The notes under the pieces were generated by a model. It worked only from the letters and a program-made list of their open reading frames with translations, was not told the DNA's origin and did no database searches. Shown one piece after another: positions 27,401 through 38,008 of a stretch of DNA of 64,000 nucleotides. The DNA is from Lethocerus indicus. Lineage: Eukaryota > Arthropoda > Insecta > Hemiptera > Belostomatidae. Location of the stretch: contig JACDQD010000105.1 of the NCBI GenBank assembly GCA_019843655.1, forward strand, positions 4,588,001-4,652,000, in the 5' to 3' direction. A program made the translations under genes and the position numbers. Position 1 is the first letter of the stretch. Every line of letters starts with the position of its first letter.

Positions 27401-29347
27401 GGTATTATATCAAAACTTTTGCCAGCTGATGAAAGAGATCGATAATCATCTTTATAAAGGTCATATTCCTGGTTATAAGTAACAGCTTCAAGGACTCTGT
27501 AACATATTAAAAGACAAGTATAAGAATTAAAGTTTATCGATTATTTGCTTCAGCTGAAAATGACTACCAATTTTATTCTTCAGATTTATTATTGTAATAC
27601 CAGAAACAAAATATAAATTTCAATGATTGTAGTTAATGAAATGCAGATTAATTAAGACCATAAATGTTATGTTTATATTAATAAAAAAGAAATAATAAAT
27701 ATACTTAAAGTGTATTAACAGGAAAGTTTTTTAACCTGTCTATATAAGCTTTAATATGTTTTGATAATTTAGTGGCTTCTTCCATATTTGCTACCCCTTC
27801 ATTAACAGGGATCTCTTCTTCAGGTCTGAACTGAGTAGATGCATTAATTGGAATTTCAGCAACTGTTTGGGATTCAACTGTGTACATGTGAGGTTTCGCC
27901 TATAATATTATCCATCATTTAAGATAAAGCATTTTCTTCTAGTAAAGTATACATATTAGTAATTTTATGTAATGAAATCCTTAGCCAAAGTGCAAATTAT
28001 ATGCTGATTAACTACTTATTTTCTTCAATGTCTTTCTTTACCTGACAACCTATATCTGAAGTCAATTTTTCTACAAGGTCATATGTGTGCCGAGTATTTA
28101 TAAGACATTTGTATCCATATTTTGATTTGTCAGCATCTAAAGGTTGAAACAGAGGCTCTTTGCGGTCTATTATTTTTCCTACCCATTCAAAACTAATCTG
28201 AAATCAATAAAGTAAAAAAAATTACCATTCCCATTTAAACAATCTGTTGGCTAACTAATCTGGAATGTTTTAATTCAAAAATTTAACTCATTTCCTGAAT
28301 ATTTTATTTATTTGAAAAAAGCAAAAAATTGCATTACTCACAAGTGGTCTATTTTTAAATTCTCTATCAATGCCAACTTCTTCTTCACTTCCAAGGCTTT
28401 GCCATGGTCTCGGATGTATACTGTTTGCCCTGTCCACACTTTGGATATAATTGTTACGTAAAAGTTTAAGTTGCCCAAGAACTCTATTACGTCCTCTTTC
28501 AGTAATGCACATAAGAAATTCATCTTCCTTGCCAAATCCAAATGGTTCATAACCAATTAGAATTTCAGAATAGGGATATTTCTGAAATAGAAATATAATC
28601 AAATTTTAAAAAATTCAGAGTCTGTCAAATTCTCTGCTAACATATTTCTTTAATAATTTGTTATATGATTAGATTATCTCAAAATAATACAGCAACAGGT
28701 CATACCTGAATAGTAGTCCCATAGCGACTTAATACAGAACTCTTCCCCTTATTAACTTCTTTTAAAACCAAGGATTTTTTAATTGTTTTCCAAGGTTTGT
28801 CAATGAATAAATCAACGCCTCTTACACATCTAAGTTTTTGCTGTGTTTCTTTGGGAATAATTACTGTAGCAATGTCCTTTTCGTATACAGCAATATCTGA
28901 TTAGAAAAACTTACTATACTTTATTATTAAATCATATATTCTAATTTTCTTATATGCCATTCACCATAGTTTACAAGATACGTTCTTGTGAACAATATAT
29001 GGAGTATGATTTTATTTAATAGTCAGGACGGGACACAATAACTCAGAGGTTAAAAGTCCAAGCTTAAAAATCATTGGGACCTCTAGCGAATTCAATTCTA
29101 TCTGGCAGTTTAGACAATGTTAGATTAAGAGGTAAGTAAAGTCTAAGTTTAGATCACACATAATCTATTAGTCTACCATTGTAAATCATAAATACAAAAG
29201 ATCACGAAGTTAGGAGAAGGTAGTTTAAACATTACCATCAATGAGTAAAAACCCTTTCTCGGTAGGCTGCTCATCCACAGGTTGTTCTTCAAAAACAACC
29301 GTAGATTTCCGTTTTTCAGTTTGTTTCCCTTTCTTTTTAGGCCCCAT
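16215..29347 (-). CDS. DNAI3: axonemal dynein intermediate chain 3 (DNAI3/WDR63), oversized
   Basis: A WD-repeat intermediate chain of inner-arm dynein (I1/f, the Chlamydomonas IC140 group), acting in motile cilia and sperm flagella. The 27 coding exons, in transcript order, are 29347-29236, 28896-28706, 28581-28342, 28197-28042, 27899-27736, 27496-27306, 27082-26826, 26384-26241, 26147-25532, 24712-24688, 24396-24268, 24168-24091, 23632-23507, 23361-23202, 22816-22637, 22217-22089, 21689-21450, 21163-21028, 20537-20421, 19944-19814, 19347-19167, 19072-18957, 18745-18519, 18312-18222, 18037-17861, 17667-17426 and 17310-16215. They sum to 5652 nt, 1883 aa, with phases matching at every junction. 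The start is MGPKKKGKQ. WD landmarks are ITSTSWHPNLTG with VVAASYGEDV, HPVLIWSF, DSPYEIRCISFCPHDGNIIVGG, GQLVLWDI, SSEDGTIKFWDL, ACSWSPLRP and DGTVEIWDL. Residues 486-690 are Lys/Glu-rich with a 21-22-residue tandem repeat. The last 330 residues are Glu/Ser-rich and acidic. The vertebrate orthologue is about 890 aa. Several donors are GTTTGT-type. Confidence 0.9.
21370..21420. repeat. (TA)n microsatellite in DNAI3 intron
   Basis: About 50 bp of TA dinucleotide directly downstream (on the minus strand) of the donor that ends exon 21689-21450. Confidence 0.95.
24688..24712 (-). other. 25-nt micro-exon of DNAI3
   Basis: Minus-strand TTTACAG precedes and GTAAGCAC follows a 25-nt exon encoding FNVEDDP. 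It restores the frame between the Lys-rich exon (ending in phase 1) and the exon at 24396 (needing one base). It is part of the DNAI3 model and too short for ORF detection. Confidence 0.75.
25785..25976 (-). repeat. coding tandem repeat in DNAI3 (63-66 bp units)
   Basis: Three successive 21-22-residue units follow the pattern EEK(K/E)RH(R/K)KKDK...DEDK.G, encoded within the exon 26147-25532. A fourth degraded unit follows. The repeat is visible at both DNA and protein level and lies in a loop between WD strands. Confidence 0.85.
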
Positions 29348-29976
29348 TAAATTACTAAAGAGGGAAAATCAAATTAAATGAGATGTAATATGATTTACAT
29401 TATATTTAAATTGAATTTATTGGTAATAAGTACAAATTCCAATCATAATAAACAGTCTGATTTTGAGAACAAGAATTCAATTTTTAAATGACTTTTAAAT
29501 TTAAAGTAATTATACTAAAATTGTTTGAGCCATCATCCCGTGGGAGGGGGGATAATGGATGTGTAATGGAGGAAGTGACTGAAGGAACAAATTAGGATGG
29601 AACTTAAGGAGGCAGTTGGCATGTTAAGGTCATGATGAAATGTGTTATTAGAAACAAACTAGGGAACATTAAGGATGGTTCATAGTACTTGTATTGGAAT
29701 CTTCGGATGCAAGCTATCTTAGAAGTCTTAGTAGAACCCGATAGTTCGATTCCATAAGTCCACGTCAATTTTAACTTTTATGGATGTGGATTATCTAAAG
29801 TACCTTCGCCTCGGAAGGTACTTCAAACGTTATTAGGTCTGTGCCAGGGGATTTACGTGGGGCGAGCTTTCAGATTATGTAGGAGATTTCCGAAGGTGTA
29901 ATTCTTTTGGGGGAAAGGGAAAGAGGAAGTGGTGTCACGAAATTTGATATAATAAGTATATATAATAAATACTTAC

Positions 29977-30045
29977 AAAATAACAACACTGTAAACTCAA
30001 ATCAGCTTTCTTCACTAAAACTACCAGCTGAAGACGACTTTTACT
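29977..30045 (-). other. putative non-coding first exon of DNAI3
   Basis: On the minus strand a consensus donor GTAAGTATTT begins at 29976 after the exon end ...GTTATTTT. A CTTTAG acceptor sits at 29355, seven bases before the DNAI3 ATG. A 5'UTR exon of about 70 nt joined across a 622-bp intron fits. The transcription start (about 30045) is a guess. The intron 29355-29976 holds no other feature beyond a weak tRNA-like GTTCGATTCC at about 29743. Confidence 0.5.
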
Positions 30046-30063
30046 TGCCTACCATGTTGTTTT

Positions 30064-30076
30064 GTTGCTAAGAAAC
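30064..30076 (-). promoter_or_regulatory. X-box (RFX-type) motif upstream of DNAI3
   Basis: The minus-strand sequence GTTTCTTAGCAAC fits the X-box consensus RYYNYY-N(1-3)-RRNRAC bound by RFX/DAF-19 factors that drive ciliary genes. It lies just upstream of the presumed non-coding first exon of DNAI3, where such sites typically sit. Confidence 0.55.
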
Positions 30077-30584
30077 TGATTACTTACTAATTTTGGTTTA
30101 TTCTTAATAATATAAAATTGTACTAATAATAATTTTAATCCATATCATTCAATAAATACTTACATGTTCCATTTAATCACAGAAATAATATTCTTGCCTT
30201 ATTTCAAAACTCAGTTAAAGTAATGTAGCATATAATTATTATATTCTGTTATAAATGTATAAAGCTTATTTACATATTATTACTTGTAATTACATAAATA
30301 ATACTGTTATGATGAAGGTAATTACATGAAACTCACATCGATTTATTATTTTATTTAAAATTGAACAAATGAGAAGGAATTTAGAATAAACAAGATTTCA
30401 AAAGAGCACAACATACTTCATATATATTAATGAACTATAATTAAACTTCATATTGAATTTAAGAATATTGAATACAACATATACTTATTAAGACAAAATT
30501 AACAGTATAAAAAATTACACAATTTTACAATAAATAAATAATTTTCTACTAAATGTCCTTAAGATGCTATGTGCTAATTTTACA

Positions 30585-31531
30585 TCAAAGTTCTTGTTCT
30601 TTTGGAAATTTTTGTTCCTTTTCTTCACTTTTAGCAGAAAAGCCCCACTCCTTCAGTAACATATTGCATTCTTCTCTTGACTTGTCACTTAACGACAGCC
30701 TTTCAAGTTCCTGATTAATGATTAAATTTGATTTACATTAATAATAAAATTAAGTACATCAACAAAGTGAAATTTCTAATTCACTAAAATATAAATTTGA
30801 TTCACATTAATATTAAAAATAAGAATGTCAATAAATTGACATTTCTAATTCAAATATGCAAGAGCTATTATACCTGATGATTATTATCATAGAGAACTAA
30901 CTCTGGAGGTGCACCTGGAATAGGTTTAAATACAACTTTGTCACTAATTAAATGTCAAGGAAAACATTATGTAATGAGATACATATATTATATTAACTAC
31001 ATTTTAAATAAAGAATTCTTTTCAGTTTCAAGTACACTAATTAAGTTTTACAGAATGAATTTTCTTTAAATTGCAAATGTATTATATTTTTATCTATTAT
31101 GTTAAGAATTCAATTGGTTTCTCCAGTTAAATTTATTCATCCAATGAACCTAAAGACTCATTAGATTACATTTTCAAAAATGTATAAGGATACTAGTTTG
31201 GAAGATCTTTATAGATGAAGTCTTTTACATCAGGAAGCCTGTTCAAGGTACAACCACGGCAACTCTGAAAAAATAAGAAACATTATTGAGGGGTGTTAAT
31301 AAGGTCTTTTGCTATAAGTAACAAAAATGTATTCTCACTGTGGTACAACAATGAAAATATGAATACCATAAATAAATATAAATACTACTCCTCTCAAATT
31401 GAACTTTATAATTTAAAAAGAAGAACCTGCACTTCGGCCATTGAAACATCTTTAGTATTATGGTCACCGAATACCCAAGAAGTAAGAACAAAACAGGAGA
31501 AAATAAGAATAGTTTCTTGACTGGTTTTCAT
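30585..31531 (-). CDS. selenoprotein M-like thioredoxin-fold protein, Cys form
   Basis: Homologue of selenoprotein M (SELENOM/Sep15 family), an ER-lumen thiol-redox protein. The four exons in transcript order, 31531-31427, 31264-31194, 30943-30874 and 30710-30585, give 123 aa in one frame. The N-terminus has a signal peptide (MKTSQ followed by a hydrophobic stretch to about residue 20). The redox motif is SCRGC followed by TLNRLPDVKDFI, matching the family's CGGU-QLNRLKEVKAFV: the Sec position is Cys. The domain continues with IPGAPPELVLYD, LERLSLSDKSREE and LLKEWGF. The C-terminus EQEL may act as a KDEL-like retrieval tail. No SECIS element is needed. The gene is on the same strand as DNAI3, about 0.5 kb upstream of its promoter, and head to head with TRMT2A. 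Confidence 0.9.
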
Positions 31532-31613
31532 ATTTCACGACTACTGTAACAGTTACTGGAGTGTAACCTCCTCAGTAAGAAACAAACACTTTACATGTAT
31601 TAATAACAACGAG

Positions 31614-31675
<62 letters not shown>

Positions 31676-32215
31676 ACACTAAGTTTATAAGAATATATTG
31701 CGAAATTTTTCGAGTAGGTAATAAAAATTGAAATATTTTGTTTATATACAAATTATTAGTATTTTATACTTTGAATATGCTTTCTTTTGGTTTCCTAATT
31801 GATAAATTGAAATCTTACCTTTTAATAATTTAAAAATATACATAAATGTAAACGAATTAAACCCAGTAATACAAAAATTGTAATTTCACTTGGAATTAGG
31901 TATCAACTCTGCGATTATACGTAGATGTATAAAGGCAAATTTATTTCTTGTTTCTAAATTCAATTTCTTGAGGACAACTGAAGAGTAATTCAGCAGTAAG
32001 TGGAGTAAAGTTTGAATGAATAAAAATCTCATTTATTCCTTATTTTTGTCACTAAATGATTACTTTTGTTCTCTAAAGGTTTAATGAGCAATTGCATTCG
32101 TTCGAGAAGGCATCAAATATAATATGAACCTCCTTGGGCTGTTGAAACCTCTTCTCCTACCTAGTGCTAGTGGCCAACATTTGATATTGATAAAACGTGT
32201 TTTGGAGTTTAAAAC
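31532..32215. promoter_or_regulatory. shared intergenic region between SelM-like gene and TRMT2A
   Basis: The two start codons are divergent and 684 bp apart, so this region probably holds both promoters and both 5'UTRs. A (TA)n microsatellite (31617-31672) begins only 86 bp upstream of the SelM-like ATG. No TATA/initiator pair is obvious. Confidence 0.55.
31617..31672. repeat. (TA)n microsatellite
   Basis: About 56 bp of pure TA dinucleotide between the divergent SelM-like and TRMT2A genes. Confidence 0.95.
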
Positions 32216-35200
32216 ATGAGTGATTCAAATGTCGAAGTTTCTACTGAAGGAGAAGTAAATTCCGAAGTGCAAGAGGGTAAAAAAGATACCGATGATAAGA
32301 ATTTTGAGCCTGTCATTGACCCATACGCCTATATTGATAATAATGGGTTCACTTCTGAAAAATATAAAATAGAGATTAGAGGATTGCCAAAATACTATGG
32401 TTTTAGTGTAAGTATGATAACTTTTCATTATTAGACATTATAAATTGCTTGTGACTTATTTGTACTGTAATTCAAATGTGGAAACTAGCAGCAGCTAGTT
32501 TTACTTAATATTATTTTATTTCTATATTGTTGATTTTAAATGTTCAAAGGAATTAAAAAAGCTGTTGAATGTTAAACTTGGATTGAAATGCAGTAAAATT
32601 AAATTTCCTGGTAGTCGGAGTTTCTGGGCTTTTGCCTGTTTTCGTTCTGAAGAGGATAGAGCAAATGGTTTGAAGATATTGGACAATTACAAGTGGAAGG
32701 GTTCAATTTTGCAAGTTAAGGTATTCACTTTGAAGCCTGTAGCTGTATTAATTACATCAGAATATAGTTAATTCACAAATCTGATTGGTAGACAGATGTA
32801 TGAATGTATTATTACAATCCAAGTTTGTAACATTTATGTCCAAACTTCTAATTTAGGTTGCTGAACCCGCTCCTGACCCTTTGGTCAAAAGGAGAAATGA
32901 AGAGAAAAATGGAGGTAGTAGTTGCAAGAAGATTAAATTGGAGACCCTTGAAGATGTAGAAACAGCGATCAAGAACTCAACAACACCCTTATGGAATATA
33001 CCCTATGAAGATCAGGTATTGGAATTTGTGTTCTTGTCATTAACTCAACATTTGAGTGAATGGAGTGAATGAAATATGTCAAATAGTAATTGAAATATTC
33101 CAAGAGTTATTCTCAAATAGTTTCCAATTGTTGTTAGAAATTAATACTGGTAAGCTATTTATTTCTGTATAATGATTTTAATATTTCAAATGGTATTAAC
33201 AAAAACTTGAAGAAAACCCAAGTCAAAATACAAATGAGCTGATGTGTTTTATTGTATGGATGTTTGAACACAACATATAAACTAAACCTTATTAAGATAC
33301 TAAATTTGTTTTTAAAACCAATTCAGGGTTTTTAGAAAAATGTGGTCTGTTAATTATTTACATTAAGAAGCAGAATAATGCTAACCTACATTATAATTAT
33401 TGTTAAAAATAAGGCTTTCATGTTATTAGGGAAAAAAAGAGAATATTCATGATACAAGAAATGTGTAAAATTTAAATAAGTTTGTTTTGGAATATGTTTA
33501 TGAATATTGCTTATGATGAGACTGTTTTCTATATAATAATTTTTCTAGAATAATGCTATTACTAAATATTTTCGAATTTAAATAGTTTATTCTCAACAAT
33601 TCTCAGTTCATTACAACAAAAAATAAACTTACTCAACCCTCTCCTACCTCCTACCTTGGTCTGGCATCTAAAATACAAAACAAATGTATAACCTCTTAGC
33701 ATTTCTAAACCAGTGCACCAATGTATATCATTGCTGTGACCATTTTTATTCACAGAAGATCATCTGTGATGAATTTCTTTTCTTAAGTATAGTTGAAGCA
33801 GAAAACTAATGAAGTGGAATGCTTGTTGAGACGTCTGGGAATAGAACTGGTCAAAACTAATAAAAACCTCAAGCCGTGGATTGAAAAACAGAAACAACTA
33901 TATAATGGTCTTCCCTGTAAATTAATAGACATTAAGGCATTACGTGAGGAATGTGACTACTATAGGAACAAGTGTGAATTTTCTGTAGGTAAGAATGAGG
34001 AAATATGAAAAACAATTTGTAATATATAAAAATACTTTCAGTTATTTAATTTTGGGTATAATTTAATTATGGTCTTCTTCTTGAGTGGTCTCTGTCTCTT
34101 ACCAATTAATGTCAACTCCCATTGGGTTTATTAAGTATCTTTCTAACCTTCTCCATTTTAACTACATTTCTAGCCTGTCAGGCTAAGACAAATTCTTCTA
34201 GATCGCTGTAATCCATTTTCTGCAGTACTGTATAATACTCAAGTTAGTGAAATATCTAATGAGTAATACTGTTTGCACTCTGATTTTGTTTTACTTTATT
34301 TATTATTCTTGAATCCTCTCATAAATAGTTTATCATAGTATTATTAAAATTTAAATTAATGTATCTGTCCCCCATCTATTTCTGTTGTAGAGATTACAAG
34401 TTCAAACCAGTTTTCTAAAAACTTTTTTTTTGGATTTAGGTAAAAATGATTTGACAGGACAACGGACTGTTGGATTCAGGTTGGGGAGTTATGCAAGTGG
34501 ATCATTGGAAATAGCTCCTGTTGGTTGTCTAAAGAATTTTTCCCAGCGAATGATGTCAGCTGTCAATGTAAATGATTTAATAGTATAATGTATTTTCTAT
34601 TAGTTGTCAGCATATAAATTTCTTTTTATATGATTTATTTTTCAGATATTTGAAAAGTTTGTCAGAAGTTCTGACTTGGAGGTATTTGCGCCTGAAACCT
34701 TGAAAGGACACTGGAGGCAGTTGACAGTTAGAGTTGGTGTTGTTACAGGTCAGTTAATGTTAATTATAGGATTCCATCCTCAAGATCTGACTGAAGCCCA
34801 GATAGCAGAGGTAAAAGGAAAGCTGAAGGATTTCTTTTTAAATGGAGAGGGAGCTGAACTAAATGTCAACTCAGTATATTTCCAGTTCATTAAGAGGAGG
34901 TAAAAACCTGCTTTTTTTAATGATGAAATATGAAATCGTCTCTTGTATAAATTTTTATTTTTTTAAACTGTTTTAAAACATTCCAGAGAATTTGGGAAAG
35001 ATGTAGTGGCACCTGAATTATTATTGGGAGAACCTCATATTGAAGAAATAGTATGCGGCCTTACATTTAAGATTTCTCCACTATCGTTTTTCCAGGTCAA
35101 TACAAAATGTGCAAATTTGCTTATGGAAACTGTCAAAGAGCTGAGTGGTATAACACCTGAGACAACGCTGCTTGATATTTGTTGTGGGACTGGCACTATT

Positions 35201-36425
35201 GGCTTGTGCCTTGCAAAGGTGCTTAATCAGTAATAATTCTAAAATATATTTGTAGTTTAAAAATATACATTATTTATTTCAATTACTGTTTCAATACTAA
35301 ATGGAACTCCATTAAATATACTAAATACCATCAAGTGGCATTTAATCCTATTAAATTATAACTCTGTTTTTTTATCTATCACCAGTAGATTGTGAACATA
35401 ATGCCATGACTGTATTTATTTCAAAATTAGTTTGTGATGTTGTATATTGAGTACTCTGTGGTATAACTGTTATGTTATGCTATCTTTAGGATTGCGGTCA
35501 AGTCTTGGGATTGGAACTTGTAGAAGAAGCAGTCCAAGCTGCCAAAGATAATGCAGTGAAAAATAACATTACAAACTGTGAATTCTTTTGTGGGAAAGCT
35601 GATGAAATATTGACTACAGTTGTGGGCAGGGCAAAGTTCAAACATGTAGTAGCTGCTGTAGACCCGCCTAGGGCTGGATTGCGTATGTTTACAGATATTT
35701 TTTATATGAATAAACTCATGCTTTAGTGTTTCATGAGTATGAGTTAGAACAAAACACAGAAGCACTGTTATACAAATTAAAGATTTTAAATAGTAGTTTT
35801 TGTACCCTTAAAATATAAAATTTAAAACCACCTTTTTGTAACAGATCACAGATGATATCTCCTTGCAGTATATAGAAGAAAAAAAACAAACAACAATTAA
35901 TTTACTACACATTTTTAGTTGTAGCTTAAGTTAGAAACTTTTTTATTTTATTCATGGCAGTGTTGAAATCTATGTTAAATTTATATTGGATAAAAGATAA
36001 ATAATGAGTTTGTATTATGAATATTCTAAAATTGTCTTAAATTAATATAAATTGTTTTTATTATGTTAATTTCAGATCAGAGGGCAGTCGGATTATTAAG
36101 GAAAACTAGGAATCTTGAGAGGATTGTTTTTCTTTCTTGTGATCCAAAATCTGCATTTAAGAACTTCACAGAGCTTGGCCGAGCTCCATCTAAAACTCTA
36201 TTTGGAGTACCATTTGTACCGGTTGCTGCAGTGCCTGTTGATATGTTTCCCCATACTAATCATTTTGAGTTGATCATATACTTTGAGAGATTAGACATTG
36301 CTCAAGAAAGGCTTACAGAAAATAATGAAACTAAGCCAGAGGAGAACACTAACAGTAATACTGATAGCACTGAAACGAAAGTGGAGCCAGAAGCAAATGA
36401 AGACAAAATGGAAATGACGAGTTAA
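32216..36425 (+). CDS. TRMT2A: tRNA (uracil-5-)-methyltransferase homologue A
   Basis: SAM-dependent RNA m5U methyltransferase that makes m5U54 in the T-loop of cytosolic tRNA. Nine exons (32216-32407, 32550-32720, 32857-33015, 33793-33988, 34440-34567, 34646-34899, 34987-35218, 35490-35682, 36076-36425) give 624 aa, close to the human length of about 625. An N-terminal RRM runs over about residues 50-125 (YKIEIRGLPKYYG, FWAFACF). The C-terminal RNA m5U methyltransferase domain has the SAM motif LLDICCGTGTIGLCLAK, the VDPPRAGLH motif, the catalytic-Cys segment VFLSCDPKSAFKNF, and VDMFPHTNHFELI. A Glu/Asn/Thr-rich tail of about 40 residues follows. Exon 2 uses an AAAG acceptor. It diverges from the SelM-like gene and is followed by AATAAA at 36544 and 36559. 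Confidence 0.95.
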
Positions 36426-36543
36426 CCATTGTGGATTCCTTTTTTTTAATGAAATTAACGTTTCTGGATGAGTTCAAGAAGAAAAGGCATTATTCTTTAA
36501 GAAAACTTGATATACAAACAAATTTTTGTAAACATTTTATCAA

Positions 36544-36564
36544 AATAAACTATAAAAAATAAAT
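36544..36564 (+). terminator. polyadenylation signals for TRMT2A
   Basis: Two AATAAA hexamers at 36544 and 36559, about 120-135 bp after the TRMT2A stop codon. Confidence 0.7.
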
Positions 36565-36565
36565 T

Positions 36566-37172
36566 TTTGCAATTGATTTATCCTAATATCAAATCAATAC
36601 TGCTTCTATTTAGCTAGTTTGTATGATTTTGACCATATTATTTATTAGCTGGTGTACCCGGTTTTGCTTGAATGGATCAGTTTTAGAGCTAGCAATGATA
36701 ATTTAATTATACCTTACAACCTGACTGTTTTGATAATGGTTTTTAAGAAAAAAAGTTCGGGTGTTTCAGTTTTCAACATGTAATTGAATTCTAGACAAAT
36801 TGTTTACAGAAAATTCAAGACTGAAAAGAGGTTTACACTACTAAATACGGGCTGAAAAGTGCTTTTTGAAGAAAAATTAATGCCAATTTTTTTTTATGGT
36901 AATTGGATTTGTATGAGGAAGACAAAAATGTAAACATTCATGAAAAAATACCTATATATTATCTGTGTATCTTTTATTTAATTTATATTAGTACATATAG
37001 CTCTAAAAACACTATTTGATCTTTTTAATTAATTATTTGGCGAATAAAATATATTTTACTTCAAAAATAATTTCTACTCGCTCATAAAAATGTATGAATT
37101 TATGTTATGAATGAAAATATTTGCCCAAACTGAAGTTTTACTATTGGAGTTAATTATAAATGTTGTTACTTA
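36566..37172. other. AT-rich intergenic DNA
   Basis: Between the TRMT2A poly(A) signals and the palindrome at the fused promoter. No gene or repeat recognised. Confidence 0.6.
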
Positions 37173-38008
37173 TTATTAGTTTACGTTTGTAATCAATTTT
37201 AGTGCAACAGTTTCACTGCTAGATTTTATTTGGGCCTTATATACGCGCCCAAAATATACTTCACCAATAGCACTTCATACTTTTCCATATTTACTGCACT
37301 AATCAATTTCTGAACAATTTAAACAATGACACAACACATGTTTTAATATTAAATAACTGTATAATTAACGAACTTAAGACAGACAGGTTAATATGATTTG
37401 TAACCTCCCACCAATCTTGTTTACCAGCGGCCTTTCCAATCATTGGCCTAGCAGCCAAAATTCAAATTAATTAATTATATTTTATCAAGCAATACACAGA
37501 TTTCAATACAGTTTTAGATTAAAATCTTTTGGAAATTATCTGTTTACACCATCCTTTGTCATCCTCTATATTCCTTAACTTCTTTATTCAAAAAGTGAAC
37601 CTACCAAATGTCATCAAATATATCTCTTATTTCTAAAGTCCAAGTAGCACAATGTGTTCATAAGAAAGTTAAAAACGAACATTAAACACAGAACACATTA
37701 ATTAATTTGAATTTTGGCTGCTAGGCCAATGATTGGAAAGGCCGCTGGTAAACAAGATTGGTGGGAGGTTACAAATCATATTAACCTGTTTGTTTTAACT
37801 TCGTAAATTACACTGTTATTAAATAATAAAATATGTTTCGTGTCATTGTTTAAATTGTTCAGAAATTGATTAGGGCAGTAAAAATGGAAAAATACGAAGT
37901 GCTATCAATTATTGGCGAAGGATCGTTCGGGCGCGTATATAAGGCCCAAATAAAATCGAGCAGTGAAATTGTTGCACTAAAATTGATTACAAAGGTAAAC
38001 TAATAATT
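37173..38008. repeat. large inverted duplication covering the fused promoter and exon 1
   Basis: The arms 37173-37476 and 37697-38008 are diverged reverse complements around a 220-bp spacer. The right arm contains the working promoter region, start codon, exon 1 and first bases of intron 1 of fused. The left arm contains the same elements in mirror orientation with substitutions and a deletion of about 25 bp in the exon copy. Inner blocks such as TTGGCCTAGCAGCC and GTAAACAAGATTGG are unchanged between arms. Confidence 0.9.
37185..37288 (-). pseudogene. decayed inverted copy of fused exon 1
   Basis: On the minus strand an ATG at 37288 starts MEKYEVL like the real exon. A deletion then removes the glycine-rich loop, the frame shifts and a TAA follows within about 20 codons. 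Downstream sequence still matches the rest of exon 1. The donor region reads ACAAAC|GTAAAC against ACAAAG|GTAAAC in the intact copy. It is a single-exon relic created by the inverted duplication. Confidence 0.85.
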
